Shown here piece after piece: positions 1 through 8,260 of a stretch of 38,350 bases of DNA. The notes under the pieces are model-generated. The model was not told where the DNA came from. It searched no databases and saw only the letters and a list, made by a program, of their open reading frames with translations. The translations under genes and the position numbers were made by a program. Source of the stretch: Peptococcaceae bacterium SCADC1_2_3 (lineage in GTDB: Bacteria; Bacillota; Desulfotomaculia; Desulfotomaculales; Nap2-2B); the NCBI GenBank assembly GCA_000681355.2, contig JJNX02000013.1:1-38350 (forward strand), written 5' to 3'. The first letter of the stretch is position 1; every line of letters begins with the position of its first letter.

Positions 1-85
1 TTTGTTCCTCTGTATAATTAAGGAGTAGCAAAACTCCCGCATTTGATGTAAGGTTTTTTGCTGTAAATTCAATTTTATTAATCAT
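1..85 (-). CDS. Transposase N-terminus, IS1380-like, cut by window edge
   Basis: An open frame on the minus strand starts at ATG 85 and runs off the left edge, giving 28 residues. It begins MINKIEFTAKNLTSNAG, which resembles the N-terminus of IS1380-type DDE transposases (a basic strand followed by LTSNAG and a hydrophobic stretch). A GGAG lies about 11 bases upstream of the start. Only this short piece is visible, so the family call rests on memory of the N-terminal pattern. It suggests that an insertion sequence borders the region, as one also does at the other end of the window. Confidence 0.5.
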   Translation of the reverse strand, partial: MINKIEFTAKNLTSNAGVLLLLNYTEEQ

Positions 86-279
86 GCCATTAAGTGCTCC
101 TTTTCTTTGGGTTGTAGGGCAGGCTTCTAGCCTGTCTTTAGGCTCAACACCACTAATTATACCACTTTAAGGGCACTTTTTGTATATATTTGCTTCACCT
201 GTCTGCCGACAGGCAGGCCTTTTGGGTGAAAAGTTGAATTCCTCGTGTTCCTTATATATCAATGGGTTAAGTCTGTTTT

Positions 280-1053
280 CTAAAGGCTCACGCAGATTCT
301 CGGTTTTAGTTTATTAGAGCATTCCTCCAACTTTTTTACCCTGGCGATATTTTCTTCCGGGGCCAGCCAGAATTTTCCTGCCACCGTCTTTTCTGAAATG
401 GGTTTGCCGGCAATTACAGGCTGTACCTGCCAGATGGATCCTTCTCTGGTAATGGGTACAGGCCATTTAAAACTTATCCACTTTTCTTTTGAAGAAGGGA
501 TTTTGTAAACCATTTCTTTATCCTTAAGATAGATCGTCACCAGGTATTCCCGGGCGTCTTTCAGGTTAAGCCATTTTAGCTCTGCATGTTTTTCTCGCCA
601 GGCGGTGTAAAAAAAAGACCTGGTGGTTAATTCTTTTTCGGCTGCTCCTAAGGCAACAAAGCTAAATAAAGGGTCAGTGTACATGTGTTGGCGGAGTATT
701 TCAGCTTCTGGCATCTCTTTATATTTATTTAAAAGGGAGAGTTTTTCTTTTAGTAGTGTCTCTATTTGAGGACGAACTGCTGCCGGAACTTGTTTTAAGG
801 TATCAAACATGAGTTGGTAGGTTTCCTTTACTTTTTCCCACCAGCTTTTTAAGGGGAATGGTCCCCTTAAGGGAACGGCAATTTCTCCTCTGGCTACAGC
901 CAAATCTATGTACTCGCCCCAGGCATTTGAGCAATCTTCACAAAGCAGCAAATGGGCATTGACTCTGCCTCTTGAAGCAGGCGCCAAGCTACCATGGAGA
1001 AGGTCTTTTAGTTTTTCTTTAACCTGAGCACAAGATAGTTTCTTATGTTCCAT
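280..1053 (-). CDS. zf-HC2 zinc-finger protein, anti-sigma-like
   Basis: A 257-residue protein whose first 45 residues hold an HxxxCxxC pattern (NAHLLLCEDC) with an upstream Cys (LSCAQV). This is the arrangement of the zf-HC2 zinc-binding anti-sigma domain. The rest is unfamiliar: a charged helical middle, and a C-terminal part rich in W and P (about residues 170-240) that could be a beta-rich sensor. There is no clear membrane segment, so it would be cytoplasmic, unlike many anti-sigma factors. A frame ending 57 bases upstream on the same strand has a sigma-like stretch, which would fit a regulator pair. The role is inference; the zinc finger is the only recognised part. Confidence 0.6.
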   Translation of the reverse strand: MEHKKLSCAQVKEKLKDLLHGSLAPASRGRVNAHLLLCEDCSNAWGEYIDLAVARGEIAVPLRGPFPLKSWWEKVKETYQLMFDTLKQVPAAVRPQIETLLKEKLSLLNKYKEMPEAEILRQHMYTDPLFSFVALGAAEKELTTRSFFYTAWREKHAELKWLNLKDAREYLVTIYLKDKEMVYKIPSSKEKWISFKWPVPITREGSIWQVQPVIAGKPISEKTVAGKFWLAPEENIARVKKLEECSNKLKPRICVSL

Positions 1054-1110
1054 TTAGTAAACCTCTATAATGATATTTTATCAAGGTATGCTTTTTCCTC
1101 GCCGGTCTTT

Positions 1111-1548
1111 CTATTTAATTAACGAAATAAAACTAAAAAATATTTTCTTCCCGGAAAAACTTTTTAAGCAGATCCCGGATTTTTTCATCCTTTGATATAA
1201 GACATCTCTGGTAATTCCCAGTGTTTTTTCCAGATATTCATACAAATCTTTTCTTGTAGAGTTAGATGCAGATAAATCTGCTGCCTCAAGAAGCTTTTCA
1301 AAGCTGGCACGATCAGGAGGGGGTTTATCCAGACATTCACGCAGTTTTAAGTAAAAGCAATCCAGGATGGCCTGAACTGTTCTTTGCAGTGCAGGTTGTC
1401 CGGCAAGCTTATTTTCTTTAAAGTTTAAAAGAGTTTCATAAAGAAAGGCCAGGGCTTCTTTTTGAATAGCAAGGTCTTCGGGTGGTGGTAGAGTACCGGG
1501 TAGAATATCTATAAGAGGGGTTCCTTCTTCATTTTCTATAAAAAGTAT
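1111..1548 (-). pseudogene. Possible sigma-70-like remnant or AUA-start gene
   Basis: The minus strand is open from an in-frame stop near 1585 down to the stop at 1111-1113, but contains no ATG, GTG or TTG in its first part. The product has a stretch EEGTPLIDILPG followed by PPPEDLAIQKEAL, resembling the acidic linker and following helix of sigma-70 family proteins, and then helical sequence ending in a lysine-rich tail. Either it is the 3' part of a decayed sigma-like gene cut off by the toxin-antitoxin unit upstream, or it starts at ATA 1548, which sits 7 bases after a GGAGG (1560-1556 on this strand). It ends 57 bases before the zf-HC2 gene. The family call is weak. Confidence 0.35.
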
Positions 1549-1640
1549 TCTTTCCCCTCCCAGACCTAGTTGCGGGCTTCTTTATCATTTGCCTTCCATT
1601 TCCGGAAAGTATATCACCAGTAACACTTTAGTGGTACTTT

Positions 1641-1660
1641 TATATCAATTTTGATATAAT
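1641..1660 (+). promoter_or_regulatory. Palindromic operator overlapping a -10 box
   Basis: TATATCAA-TT-TTGATATA is a perfect 8-bp inverted repeat (1641-1658) that overlaps a consensus TATAAT (1655-1660) just upstream of the toxin-antitoxin pair. This placement is typical of an operator bound by the XRE-type antitoxin to repress its own operon. No good -35 hexamer is evident. Confidence 0.6.
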
Positions 1661-1680
1661 AACTATGGAGAGTGAAACAA

Positions 1681-2037
1681 TTGTGGATTGTAGAACACTT
1701 TCGTCTACCGGGCGATCGCCAGCCCGTAGCAGAGATCATTGATAATCAGAGTAACTATGACGCTGCCAAAATACTCCGGGGAATTACCCTTCTGGAAGAG
1801 TTCGGGCCATTATTAGGTATGCCTCATGTTCGCCGTATGGTTGGTTCCGACAAACTTTGAGAATTGCGGATTCACGGCAGAAACAACATCTTTAGAGTAT
1901 TCTTTGGTCAAGCGGATAATAAGCTCGTACTCCTACACGCAATAATTAAAAAGAGCCAGAAAACTCCTCTACGGGATATTCGACTGGCAGAAGAAAGGTT
2001 CACACAATACTTACAGGAGCGTGAACGTGATGAGTGA
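1681..2037 (+). pseudogene. HigB/RelE-type toxin with internal TGA
   Basis: A Gp49/HigB-type mRNA-interferase toxin frame of 118 codons is interrupted by TGA at 1858-1860. The sequence on both sides is in the same frame and matches the family: LWIVEHF and PVAEII at the N-terminus, then after the stop ELRI, IFRVFFGQ, LLHAIIKKSQKTP and a final helix. The family normally has Trp where the TGA stands (the LWELR motif), so a single TGG to TGA change is the likely cause. The best start is TTG 1681, 9 bases after GGAGA; GTG 1672 is too close to that site. The end overlaps the antitoxin ATG by 8 bases. The toxin is probably inactive. Confidence 0.75.
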
Positions 2038-2326
2038 CCTTAAAAAGCACCTTCAAGAAAAAATGAAAAACCCTGCTTTTGCCAGAGCATGGGAAGAAGC
2101 CGAACTGGAATACCAGATTTCCAGAGCGGTCATCAAGTTACGGTTAGACATGGGACTAACCCAGAAACAATTGGCCCAAAAAGCAGAGGTGCCACAGTCA
2201 GTAATCGCCAGACTTGAGAGCGGGCGGCACTTGCCTTCACTTCGGTCATTAAAACAGATTGCAAAAAAGCTGGAGTTACACATCGTTCTTGATTTTAAGC
2301 CGCAGAAGAAGTCTGCTATTGTTTAA
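2030..2326 (+). CDS. XRE-family antitoxin (HigA-like)
   Basis: A 98-residue protein with a helix-turn-helix of the Cro/C1 type at about residues 35-85 (LGLTQKQLA-like core, then VPQSVIARLESG). It is the usual partner of HigB/RelE toxins; it binds the toxin and the operon operator. ATG 2030 overlaps the toxin reading frame, as is normal for translational coupling; GTG 2021 is an alternative start. The antitoxin is intact although the toxin upstream is broken, so it may persist as a stand-alone regulator or by drift. Confidence 0.8.
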   Translation: MSDLKKHLQEKMKNPAFARAWEEAELEYQISRAVIKLRLDMGLTQKQLAQKAEVPQSVIARLESGRHLPSLRSLKQIAKKLELHIVLDFKPQKKSAIV

Positions 2327-2460
2327 TTTAGACATCCATGCCACAAGCGGCACCAGCAGTGGAATGAAAATGTCTTCTAATTGCCACCTCATTAAAAATA
2401 AATGAAAATAGATGGAAGACTATTTTCGAGCTAAATAAAAACATTATGGGGGATATAAAA

Positions 2461-3243
2461 ATGACCTATACGGCCTGGGTAGAGGTAACGCGTGTTGACG
2501 GCAACGAAGTGTCTGTTGCCAGAGATATGGTAGTAAAGGAAAGCCCAATAACTCTTTATTTAAATGATAAAGAGTTTACTACCTTGATTTGTTCTCCCGT
2601 TTACTTGAAGGAGCTAGCGGTTGGGTTTCTTTGCTCGGAAGGAATTCTTCAAAAACGGGAAGATTTAAAGGATATTTCCGTTAACGAGACCGCTGGCTTA
2701 ATCTGGGTTGAAACACTAAATCCTTCCCCGGCTGAGCAGGCGTTTCTTAAACGTTATATTACCACCTGCTGTGGCCGGGGAGGAGCTTTGTTTTATTTTC
2801 TTAACGATGTTCGAAATCTAAACCCGGTAAAATCAGAACTAAGCCTAACCGCAGCGCAAGCTCGCGTTTTGAGTGAACAGTTGGAAAAAAACACTGTTCT
2901 TTTCCGGTCTACCGGGGGCACTCATGGGGCCGCCTTATGCTCGAGGACCGAAGTGCTTTGGACTTTTGAAGACATTGGGCGGCACAATGCCGTAGATAAA
3001 GTTTTTGGACGCTGTTTTTTAGAGGAAGTTCCTATCGCGGACAAGCTGATGGTTTTTAGCGGGCGGGTTTCCTCTGAAATTCTAATTAAAATAGCCCGCC
3101 TGGGTATCTCTATTCTTATTGCCCGCGGCGCGCCAACCGATCTGGCCCTGGAAATGGCTAAAGAATTAGGCGTAACCGTGGTAGGCTTTGCCCGCGGAGA
3201 TAAATTAAATATTTATACCCATGGTCACAGAATAAAGACGTAA
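2461..3243 (+). CDS. fdhD: FdhD, sulfur carrier for formate dehydrogenase
   Basis: FdhD transfers sulfur from the cysteine desulfurase IscS to the molybdenum/tungsten bis-MGD cofactor and is needed for active formate dehydrogenase. The 260-residue product shows family landmarks: the PVYLKELAVGFLCSEGI segment, the TTCCGRGG site, the STGGTHGAAL loop and EDIGRHNAVDKV near residue 180. The CxxC of the E. coli protein is replaced here by CCGRG, leaving one Cys at the aligned site. ATG 2461 is preferred to ATG 2446 because GGGGG lies 8 bases before it. No formate dehydrogenase gene is in the window, but the flanking moeA genes fit the same pathway. Confidence 0.93.
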   Translation: MTYTAWVEVTRVDGNEVSVARDMVVKESPITLYLNDKEFTTLICSPVYLKELAVGFLCSEGILQKREDLKDISVNETAGLIWVETLNPSPAEQAFLKRYITTCCGRGGALFYFLNDVRNLNPVKSELSLTAAQARVLSEQLEKNTVLFRSTGGTHGAALCSRTEVLWTFEDIGRHNAVDKVFGRCFLEEVPIADKLMVFSGRVSSEILIKIARLGISILIARGAPTDLALEMAKELGVTVVGFARGDKLNIYTHGHRIKT

Positions 3244-3316
3244 GCAAGGATAATACTGCAACTGTTTGGCCTGCCTGGTTACGCCAAGGCAAATTTTAAA
3301 AAAGACACCGGAATTT

Positions 3317-4147
3317 TTAAAAACAGCCCAATTCACATGCTTTTAGCTTTATCTTTAGGCTGTCGCAGGCCACTCCAACCGTACGGGGTTGTACCCCTAA
3401 CTTTGTGGCCAGTTGACGGGCTGCCGAACAGGTGAGCCTTCCGTCAGACGCCGCTTCTTTAACTGCTTCCAGGATACGGGAGGGAACCTCCGTTTCTTTT
3501 GCCTCCTCAACGGTTGGTTTTTGATGGCTGGCCAGTTTATGGGCAAAGAAATTTTCGGCGTAAATTGCCCCCAGGGGATTATGGGCCAGCACCCGGTCTT
3601 TTACGGCCAGCACCGTTACCGGAGCACTGGAATAACGGATAAATAACGTATCGTGACCTACACATAAGCCTAGTAAAACATTTAACTGGGTTCCGGCCTC
3701 ATTTAACAGTTTTGCTTGGGCAATAGGGTTGCAAATTGGCTCGAACTGACCGGGACGTACCTTTTGAGAATCAGATATACCCAGGCGTTCTTTGGCGTAA
3801 GATCCTGTTTTGCAAGCCACAGAACTCAGGTTAAACCCGGCGTTATCAAAGATTTTGGCTACTTGCCGGGCTTCTTTACGCAAGCCTACGCAAAAAGCAA
3901 GCCCTAGTTTATTAAAATTAGCCCTCCGGCTAAATTCCATTATTTCTTCTATTCTGGTCCAGATACAGTAACCGGTAGCTTCTACTATGGCCGCATTATA
4001 GCTAAGGTTATTAATCTCTGTTTTTTGATATTCCTGCAAGGCCTCTTCGTAAAGTTCCTGGTGGTCTTGCATAGGGCAATGATCCGGTATTTTTTCTGTT
4101 TGACCCTGCCAACAGGCAAATATCCCACAATTAGCGCAGTTACTCAA
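3317..4147 (-). CDS. DUF1847 cysteine-rich protein with C-terminal helical domain
   Basis: A 276-residue cytoplasmic protein. The N-terminus carries metal-type cysteines (CANCGIFAC, then DHCP), and the middle has the DUF1847 pattern (AFCVGLRKEA, CKTGSY, NPIAQA, LCVGHDTLF). A C-terminal extension of about 50 residues (DGRLTCSAARQLATKLGV through LKACELGCF) looks like a small helix-turn-helix module with extra cysteines. The biochemical role of DUF1847 is unknown to me. It is convergent with fdhD and divergent from moeA across 130 bp, which suggests a link to molybdenum/tungsten cofactor metabolism, possibly as a sensor; that is inference. GGAGG-type ribosome site precedes ATG. Confidence 0.7.
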   Translation of the reverse strand: MSNCANCGIFACWQGQTEKIPDHCPMQDHQELYEEALQEYQKTEINNLSYNAAIVEATGYCIWTRIEEIMEFSRRANFNKLGLAFCVGLRKEARQVAKIFDNAGFNLSSVACKTGSYAKERLGISDSQKVRPGQFEPICNPIAQAKLLNEAGTQLNVLLGLCVGHDTLFIRYSSAPVTVLAVKDRVLAHNPLGAIYAENFFAHKLASHQKPTVEEAKETEVPSRILEAVKEAASDGRLTCSAARQLATKLGVQPRTVGVACDSLKIKLKACELGCF

Positions 4148-4205
4148 TTAGGCCACCTCCATAATCTTAAATTTTGTTTTTTAGCGTGTTTTATAAAACC
4201 AATGC

Positions 4206-4214
4206 TGCTATAAT
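4206..4214 (+). promoter_or_regulatory. Extended -10 promoter of the moeA operon
   Basis: TGCTATAAT is a perfect extended -10 element (TGnTATAAT) 63 bases before the moeA start. A palindrome GTTTTATAAAAC (4189-4200) lies just upstream, between the divergent genes, and could be an operator. The -35 region is poor, as is common for extended -10 promoters. Confidence 0.5.
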
Positions 4215-4277
4215 AATAAAGAATAAAAAGTAAAGAGTAAAGTGGCTTATAATGAAAACCGGGGGAAATAAAAATAA

Positions 4278-5516
4278 ATGACCGAACTTTTTAAGGCCGT
4301 TACCATAACGGAGGCCCGAAAAATAATATCGGCTCATTACAGCGGGCCGAAAAAAACAGAAATGATTCCTTTGTTGTCAGCGCAAGGACGTCGCCTGGCA
4401 GAAGAAGTAAGGGCTAAAGAAGACGTACCGGGTTTTACCCGTTCTACGGTGGACGGTTTTGCCGTGCAAGCCCGGGATACCTTTGGCGCATCCGAAGGAT
4501 TACCGGATTACCTGGAAATAGCCGGTGAAGTTTTTATGGGCGAAGAACCTAAAGGAAGATTAGAAACCGGGCAGGTATGGCAAATTGCTACGGGTGGTAT
4601 GCTCCCCGCAGGGGCCGACGCGGTGGTAATGGTTGAATACACCGAAAATCTGGAGGAAAAAATTATTGGCGTTGTTAGACCGGTAGCACCTGGAGAAAAC
4701 GTAATCCGCCAGGGAGAAGATATAGCCGCGGGCAGCCTTGTTTTGCCCTTTAGTCACTGCGTAAAAGCTCACGATTTGGGTGTCCTGGCTGCTGCCGGCG
4801 TAACCGCCGTAAAAGTTTTTTGTCCCCTGCGGGTAGGTATAGTTTCTACGGGAGACGAAGTGGTCCCTCCAGAGGAAAAACCTGTTCCCGGAAAGGTCAG
4901 GGACATTAATTCTTATGCTCTGTACGGAGCAGTAACTGAAGCAGGCGGCCAGCCACATCTTTACGGTATTGTCAGGGATGATTTTCACCGGGTAAGGGAG
5001 AGCTTATCTGCCGCTTTAAGCGAAAACGACCTGGTGATGCTTTCCGGCGGCAGCTCAGTAGGAACCAGAGACGTAGCGCGAGAGGCAATAAACTCTTTGG
5101 GCAATCCGGGGGTATTATTTCACGGCCTTTCTATTCAGCCCGGAAAACCTACCATTGGGGCGGCAATAGAAGGAAAACTGGTTTTTGGTCTGCCCGGCCA
5201 CCCTGCCTCGGCCCTGGTAGTTTTTCACCTGCTGGTGGCTCCCTTGCTGTATAAGGGCAGCTATTACGAAGAAGAAAATGGGTTCTGGGAATTTCCTTTA
5301 ACGGCCCAAATTACCCGCAACATTCGCTCCGCCCCGGGACGGGAAGATTTTATCCGGGTTAAGCTGTTTCTTCGGCAGGGAAACCTTTACGCCGAACCCA
5401 TATTGGGCAAGTCAGGTTTAATAACCACTTTAGTTAAAGCTAACGGTCTGGCCCGGATAACCGCCGGAAAAGAAGGGGTAGAGGCAGGAGAAACAGTAGA
5501 GGTAAAATTGTTTTAG
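4278..5516 (+). CDS. moeA: MoeA, molybdopterin molybdenumtransferase
   Basis: MoeA inserts molybdate (or tungstate) into adenylylated molybdopterin, a late step of cofactor synthesis in the cytoplasm. The 412-residue length is usual. Seen: the N-terminal FTRSTVDGFAV segment, ATGGMLPAGADAVVMVE (about 105-120), GVVSTGDE-type strand (about 192), the MoCF/MogA-like domain with LSGGSSVG and GLPGHPAS, and a C-terminal beta domain. A GGGGG ribosome site lies 12 bases upstream. The next gene begins 4 bases after its stop and is a second MoeA-type protein, so they form one transcription unit. Confidence 0.93.
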   Translation: MTELFKAVTITEARKIISAHYSGPKKTEMIPLLSAQGRRLAEEVRAKEDVPGFTRSTVDGFAVQARDTFGASEGLPDYLEIAGEVFMGEEPKGRLETGQVWQIATGGMLPAGADAVVMVEYTENLEEKIIGVVRPVAPGENVIRQGEDIAAGSLVLPFSHCVKAHDLGVLAAAGVTAVKVFCPLRVGIVSTGDEVVPPEEKPVPGKVRDINSYALYGAVTEAGGQPHLYGIVRDDFHRVRESLSAALSENDLVMLSGGSSVGTRDVAREAINSLGNPGVLFHGLSIQPGKPTIGAAIEGKLVFGLPGHPASALVVFHLLVAPLLYKGSYYEEENGFWEFPLTAQITRNIRSAPGREDFIRVKLFLRQGNLYAEPILGKSGLITTLVKANGLARITAGKEGVEAGETVEVKLF

Positions 5517-5520
5517 GGAG

Positions 5521-7476
5521 ATGAAAAATATAGTGAAAAAAGCGGCCGTGAAACGGGATATTTACCTGGAGGACAAACCCTGGGAAGAAGCACTGGAGCT
5601 CTACCTGGATTTTCTAGACCAATTAGGGGGACTAAAAACTGCGCCGGCAGAACTAATCTCGGTTGAAAAAGCGCTGCACCGGATAACAGCAGCGCCTTTG
5701 CACGCTAAAGTTTCCTCCCCGCATTACCATTCTGCCGCTATGGACGGTTATGCCGTTATATCTACCGCCACTTTTGGCGCCGGTGATACTACTCCGGTAA
5801 GGCTTAAAACAGGTGTCGACGCTGTGCCCGTGGATACCGGGGATCCCCTGCCGGCAGGCACTGATGCCGTAATCATGATTGAGGACGTTCACCCGGTTAA
5901 TGAAGATACTATTGAAATAATCCATCCTGCCTACCCTTGGCAACATGTGCGGGTAGTAGGGGAAGACATTGTAGCTACAGAAATGATCATCCCCGCCAAT
6001 CACCGGGTGCGGCCCATAGATTTAGCCGGTTTATTGGCCGGAGGAATAACCAAAATACCTGTTTACCCCCAACCAAGGGTGGCCCTTATCCCTACGGGCA
6101 ATGAACTGGTAGAACCGGGAGCAGAACTGGCGCCGGGAAAAATTATTGAGTATAACACCCGGATGTTAGGAGCAATGGTGGAAGAGTGGGGCGGAATAGC
6201 TAAACGCTTTAAGCCCGTAACAGACGATCTGGAAGCCCTTCAGGAAGCTTTATTTACCGCTTTAAAAACTGCCGACCTGGTGCTTATCAACGCCGGTTCC
6301 TCGGCCGGCCGGGAAGATTTTACCGCTGAAGTTATCCGCCTCAAGGGAAAAGTATTGGTGCACGGTGTGGCAACTAAGCCAGGCAAACCGGTGATTCTGG
6401 GGGCGGCAGAAAATAAGCCGGTGATTGGTGTGCCCGGCTATCCAGTGTCCGCCTACCTGTGCGCCGAACTTTTCGTAAAACCAATTATTTACCGCAAACT
6501 GGGTTCTTTGCCCCCAGAGCAGGAAAAGATAAAAGCGACAGTTTCCCGTAAAATAGTTTCTTCTTTAGGGACGGAAGAGTTTGTCCGGGTTAAACTGGGT
6601 CAGGTTGGGGAACGGATAATGGCGGTCCCTATTTCCCGCGGGGCAGGAATCATTACCTCGTTAATCCGGGCTGATGGTATAGTTCGTATCCCAAGGTTTT
6701 CGGAAGGTTTTACGGGCGGAGAAAAAGTAACGGTAGAGTTGCTTCGTTCATTGCCTGAAATCAAAGAGACTACGGTTATCATGGGCAGCCACGATAATTC
6801 CTTAGATGTGCTGACTAATCACCTGCGGTTAATTTATCCCCAAGCCTCTCTCTCCAGCGCCCACGTAGGAAGTCTGGCCGGCATAAATGCCTTGAAGCAA
6901 AACGAAGCTCATTGTGCGGGGACTCATCTTTTAGATGAGGAAACTGGGGAGTATAACATCTCTTATCTTAAGCGACTTTTACCGGGACGTAAAATAGGGC
7001 TGGTTAACCTTGTCTGGCGGGAACAAGGGTTAATTATTAAAAAAGGCAATCCCAAAAATATTAAAGGATTGGCCGATTTAACCCGGCCCGACGTAGTCTT
7101 TATTAACCGCCAGCGGGGAGCAGGTACTCGCGTGCTGTTGGACTATAACTTAAAGAAGATGGGAATACGTCCGGCGGAAATTCGTGGCTACAGACGAGAA
7201 GAATATACCCATATGGCGGTGGCTGCAGCAATAGCCGCCGGCGAAGCAGACTGTGCCCTGGGTATTTTGGCGGCAGCCCGGGCCTTAAGCTTAGACTTTA
7301 TCAGTCTGGATGAAGAGCGCTATGACTTATGCATCCTTAAAGAATACTGGGATACGTCGTACATTCAGCGCCTGCTGGAGGTAATAAGCCGCCCCGAGTT
7401 TCAAGAGGAAGTACAGGCCTTAGGTGGTTATGACCTGCGAGATTGCGGAAAAATCGTATGGGAAAATGGTTATTAG
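5521..7476 (+). CDS. MoeA fused to a periplasmic-binding-like domain
   Basis: A 651-residue two-part protein. Residues 1-415 are a full MoeA unit (SSPHYHSAAMDGYAV, GDPLPAGTDAVIMIED, INAGSSAGREDF, GVPGYPVSAYL). Residues 420-650 are a PBP-like domain with VIMGSHDNSLDVL, an RQRGAGTR loop and GEADCALGI, related to substrate-binding or LysR effector domains that hold oxyanions. Such fusions are known in Firmicutes and archaea and are often annotated as molybdopterin biosynthesis protein. The binding domain could sense or hand over molybdate or tungstate (inference). Start is uncertain: ATG 5521 sits against its GGGAG site, and GTG 5533 is possible. Two MoeA genes may divide work between Mo and W. 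Confidence 0.88.
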   Translation: MKNIVKKAAVKRDIYLEDKPWEEALELYLDFLDQLGGLKTAPAELISVEKALHRITAAPLHAKVSSPHYHSAAMDGYAVISTATFGAGDTTPVRLKTGVDAVPVDTGDPLPAGTDAVIMIEDVHPVNEDTIEIIHPAYPWQHVRVVGEDIVATEMIIPANHRVRPIDLAGLLAGGITKIPVYPQPRVALIPTGNELVEPGAELAPGKIIEYNTRMLGAMVEEWGGIAKRFKPVTDDLEALQEALFTALKTADLVLINAGSSAGREDFTAEVIRLKGKVLVHGVATKPGKPVILGAAENKPVIGVPGYPVSAYLCAELFVKPIIYRKLGSLPPEQEKIKATVSRKIVSSLGTEEFVRVKLGQVGERIMAVPISRGAGIITSLIRADGIVRIPRFSEGFTGGEKVTVELLRSLPEIKETTVIMGSHDNSLDVLTNHLRLIYPQASLSSAHVGSLAGINALKQNEAHCAGTHLLDEETGEYNISYLKRLLPGRKIGLVNLVWREQGLIIKKGNPKNIKGLADLTRPDVVFINRQRGAGTRVLLDYNLKKMGIRPAEIRGYRREEYTHMAVAAAIAAGEADCALGILAAARALSLDFISLDEERYDLCILKEYWDTSYIQRLLEVISRPEFQEEVQALGGYDLRDCGKIVWENGY

Positions 7477-7517
7477 TTAAAGTAGCATAATCGTCCTGAT
7501 TGTGAAGGAAAACATTT

Positions 7518-7991
7518 ATGTCTAAAAAGGAGAAAAAAATAATTATCCTTGGAGTGGGTAACCTGCTCCTCCGGGATGAAGGTGTTGGTATTCACGCCAT
7601 AAAGGAACTGGAAAAAAAGTGCTTTCCGGCGCAGGTAAAAATTATTGACGGAGGTACAGGGGGGATTGATTTATTATTTTGGTTGGAAGAGGCGGACTAC
7701 GCCATTATTATTGACTGCGTGAGAACAAAAGCAGCGCCGGGAACAATTTTTCGCTTTCCCGTGATGGAATTAGACTTAGATACCGGTGAACAAATTGCTT
7801 CCCTTCACGAAGTAAACCTTAACCAACTTTTGCTTTTAGCTAAAAAACTAGGAAAGCTGCCGCCAACCGTTATTTATGGAATTCAACCAGAAGAAATTTC
7901 CTGGGGGCTGGAGCTCTCCCCGGCAGTTAAGCTGTCTTTACCCCGCTTGGTCTATCTTGTCAGTCAAGAAATTGAAAAACAGCAAAATTAA
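7518..7991 (+). CDS. Hydrogenase maturation protease, HyaD/HybD family
   Basis: A peptidase of family M52 that removes the C-terminal tail of the [NiFe] hydrogenase large subunit after nickel insertion. The 157-residue product has the family signature GVGNLLLRDEGVG (Glu21 as a predicted Ni ligand), IIDCVRTK (second acidic ligand) and SLHEV (His ligand near residue 97). It follows the MoeA fusion by 41 bases and precedes the [NiFe] hydrogenase, whose large subunit keeps a C-terminal extension after its DPCLACAVH motif, making it the obvious substrate. No hypABCDEF genes are in the window, so the rest of maturation must be encoded elsewhere. Confidence 0.9.
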   Translation: MSKKEKKIIILGVGNLLLRDEGVGIHAIKELEKKCFPAQVKIIDGGTGGIDLLFWLEEADYAIIIDCVRTKAAPGTIFRFPVMELDLDTGEQIASLHEVNLNQLLLLAKKLGKLPPTVIYGIQPEEISWGLELSPAVKLSLPRLVYLVSQEIEKQQN

Positions 7992-8085
7992 ATTTTTTTA
8001 TCTAAAATAGCAGGAATTAAATTTTTTATGGCGAATTATTTTTAAAAAAGTAAAAATTAAAGGTTAAAATTTTATTTTTAATATT

Positions 8086-8176
8086 CTCCGAGCCTGGTTG
8101 TCTAAAGTTTAAAGCCATGGCGCCAGGCCGATAGGGTATATTGGGAAACTGGTATGCCTCCACTTTTGGGAAGGAG
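8086..8176 (+). ncRNA. Moco-family riboswitch upstream of [NiFe] hydrogenase
   Basis: The transcript has the Moco RNA layout: CTCCGAGC at 8086-8093, a stem GCCTGG/CCAGGC (8092-8097 with 8123-8128), the core CCGATAGGG, the GGGAAACTGG loop region, and the closing pair GCCTCC with GGGAAGGAG. It shares the same order of motifs with the copy at 13789-13883, although the stem sequences differ and keep pairing. The arm between the first stem strands is short (about 25 nt), which could mean the tungsten-cofactor (Tuco) variant; I cannot settle that by eye. It is followed by a terminator and then hydrogenase genes. Confidence 0.8.
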
Positions 8177-8205
8177 ATGATAAGGTATAGTATTACCTAA
8201 TTTTA

Positions 8206-8260
8206 GAAGCCGTGTATTAATTTTATATATTTATTTATAATTAATAGGCGGCTTTATTTA
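8206..8260 (+). terminator. Intrinsic terminator, riboswitch expression platform
   Basis: AGCCG-TG-TATTAATT pairs with AATTAATA-GG-CGGCT around an AT-rich loop and is followed by TTTATTTATAT. It lies 30 bases after the riboswitch and about 140 bases before the hydrogenase start, so ligand binding could decide between termination and read-through. A second perfect inverted repeat, CTAAGCTT/AAGCTTAG at 8321-8364, lies further on and is unexplained. No gene is seen in 7992-8396. Confidence 0.65.

Noticed and set aside
180-280. Possible terminator or repeat with CCTGTCTGCC and GGCAGG
   Set aside because: The inverted words are short and overlap, with no T-run; too weak to call.
1858-1860. TGA as a selenocysteine codon in the toxin
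   Set aside because: The family has Trp at this position, no selenocysteine-dependent chemistry is known for it, and no SECIS-like hairpin directly follows; a TGG to TGA change is simpler.
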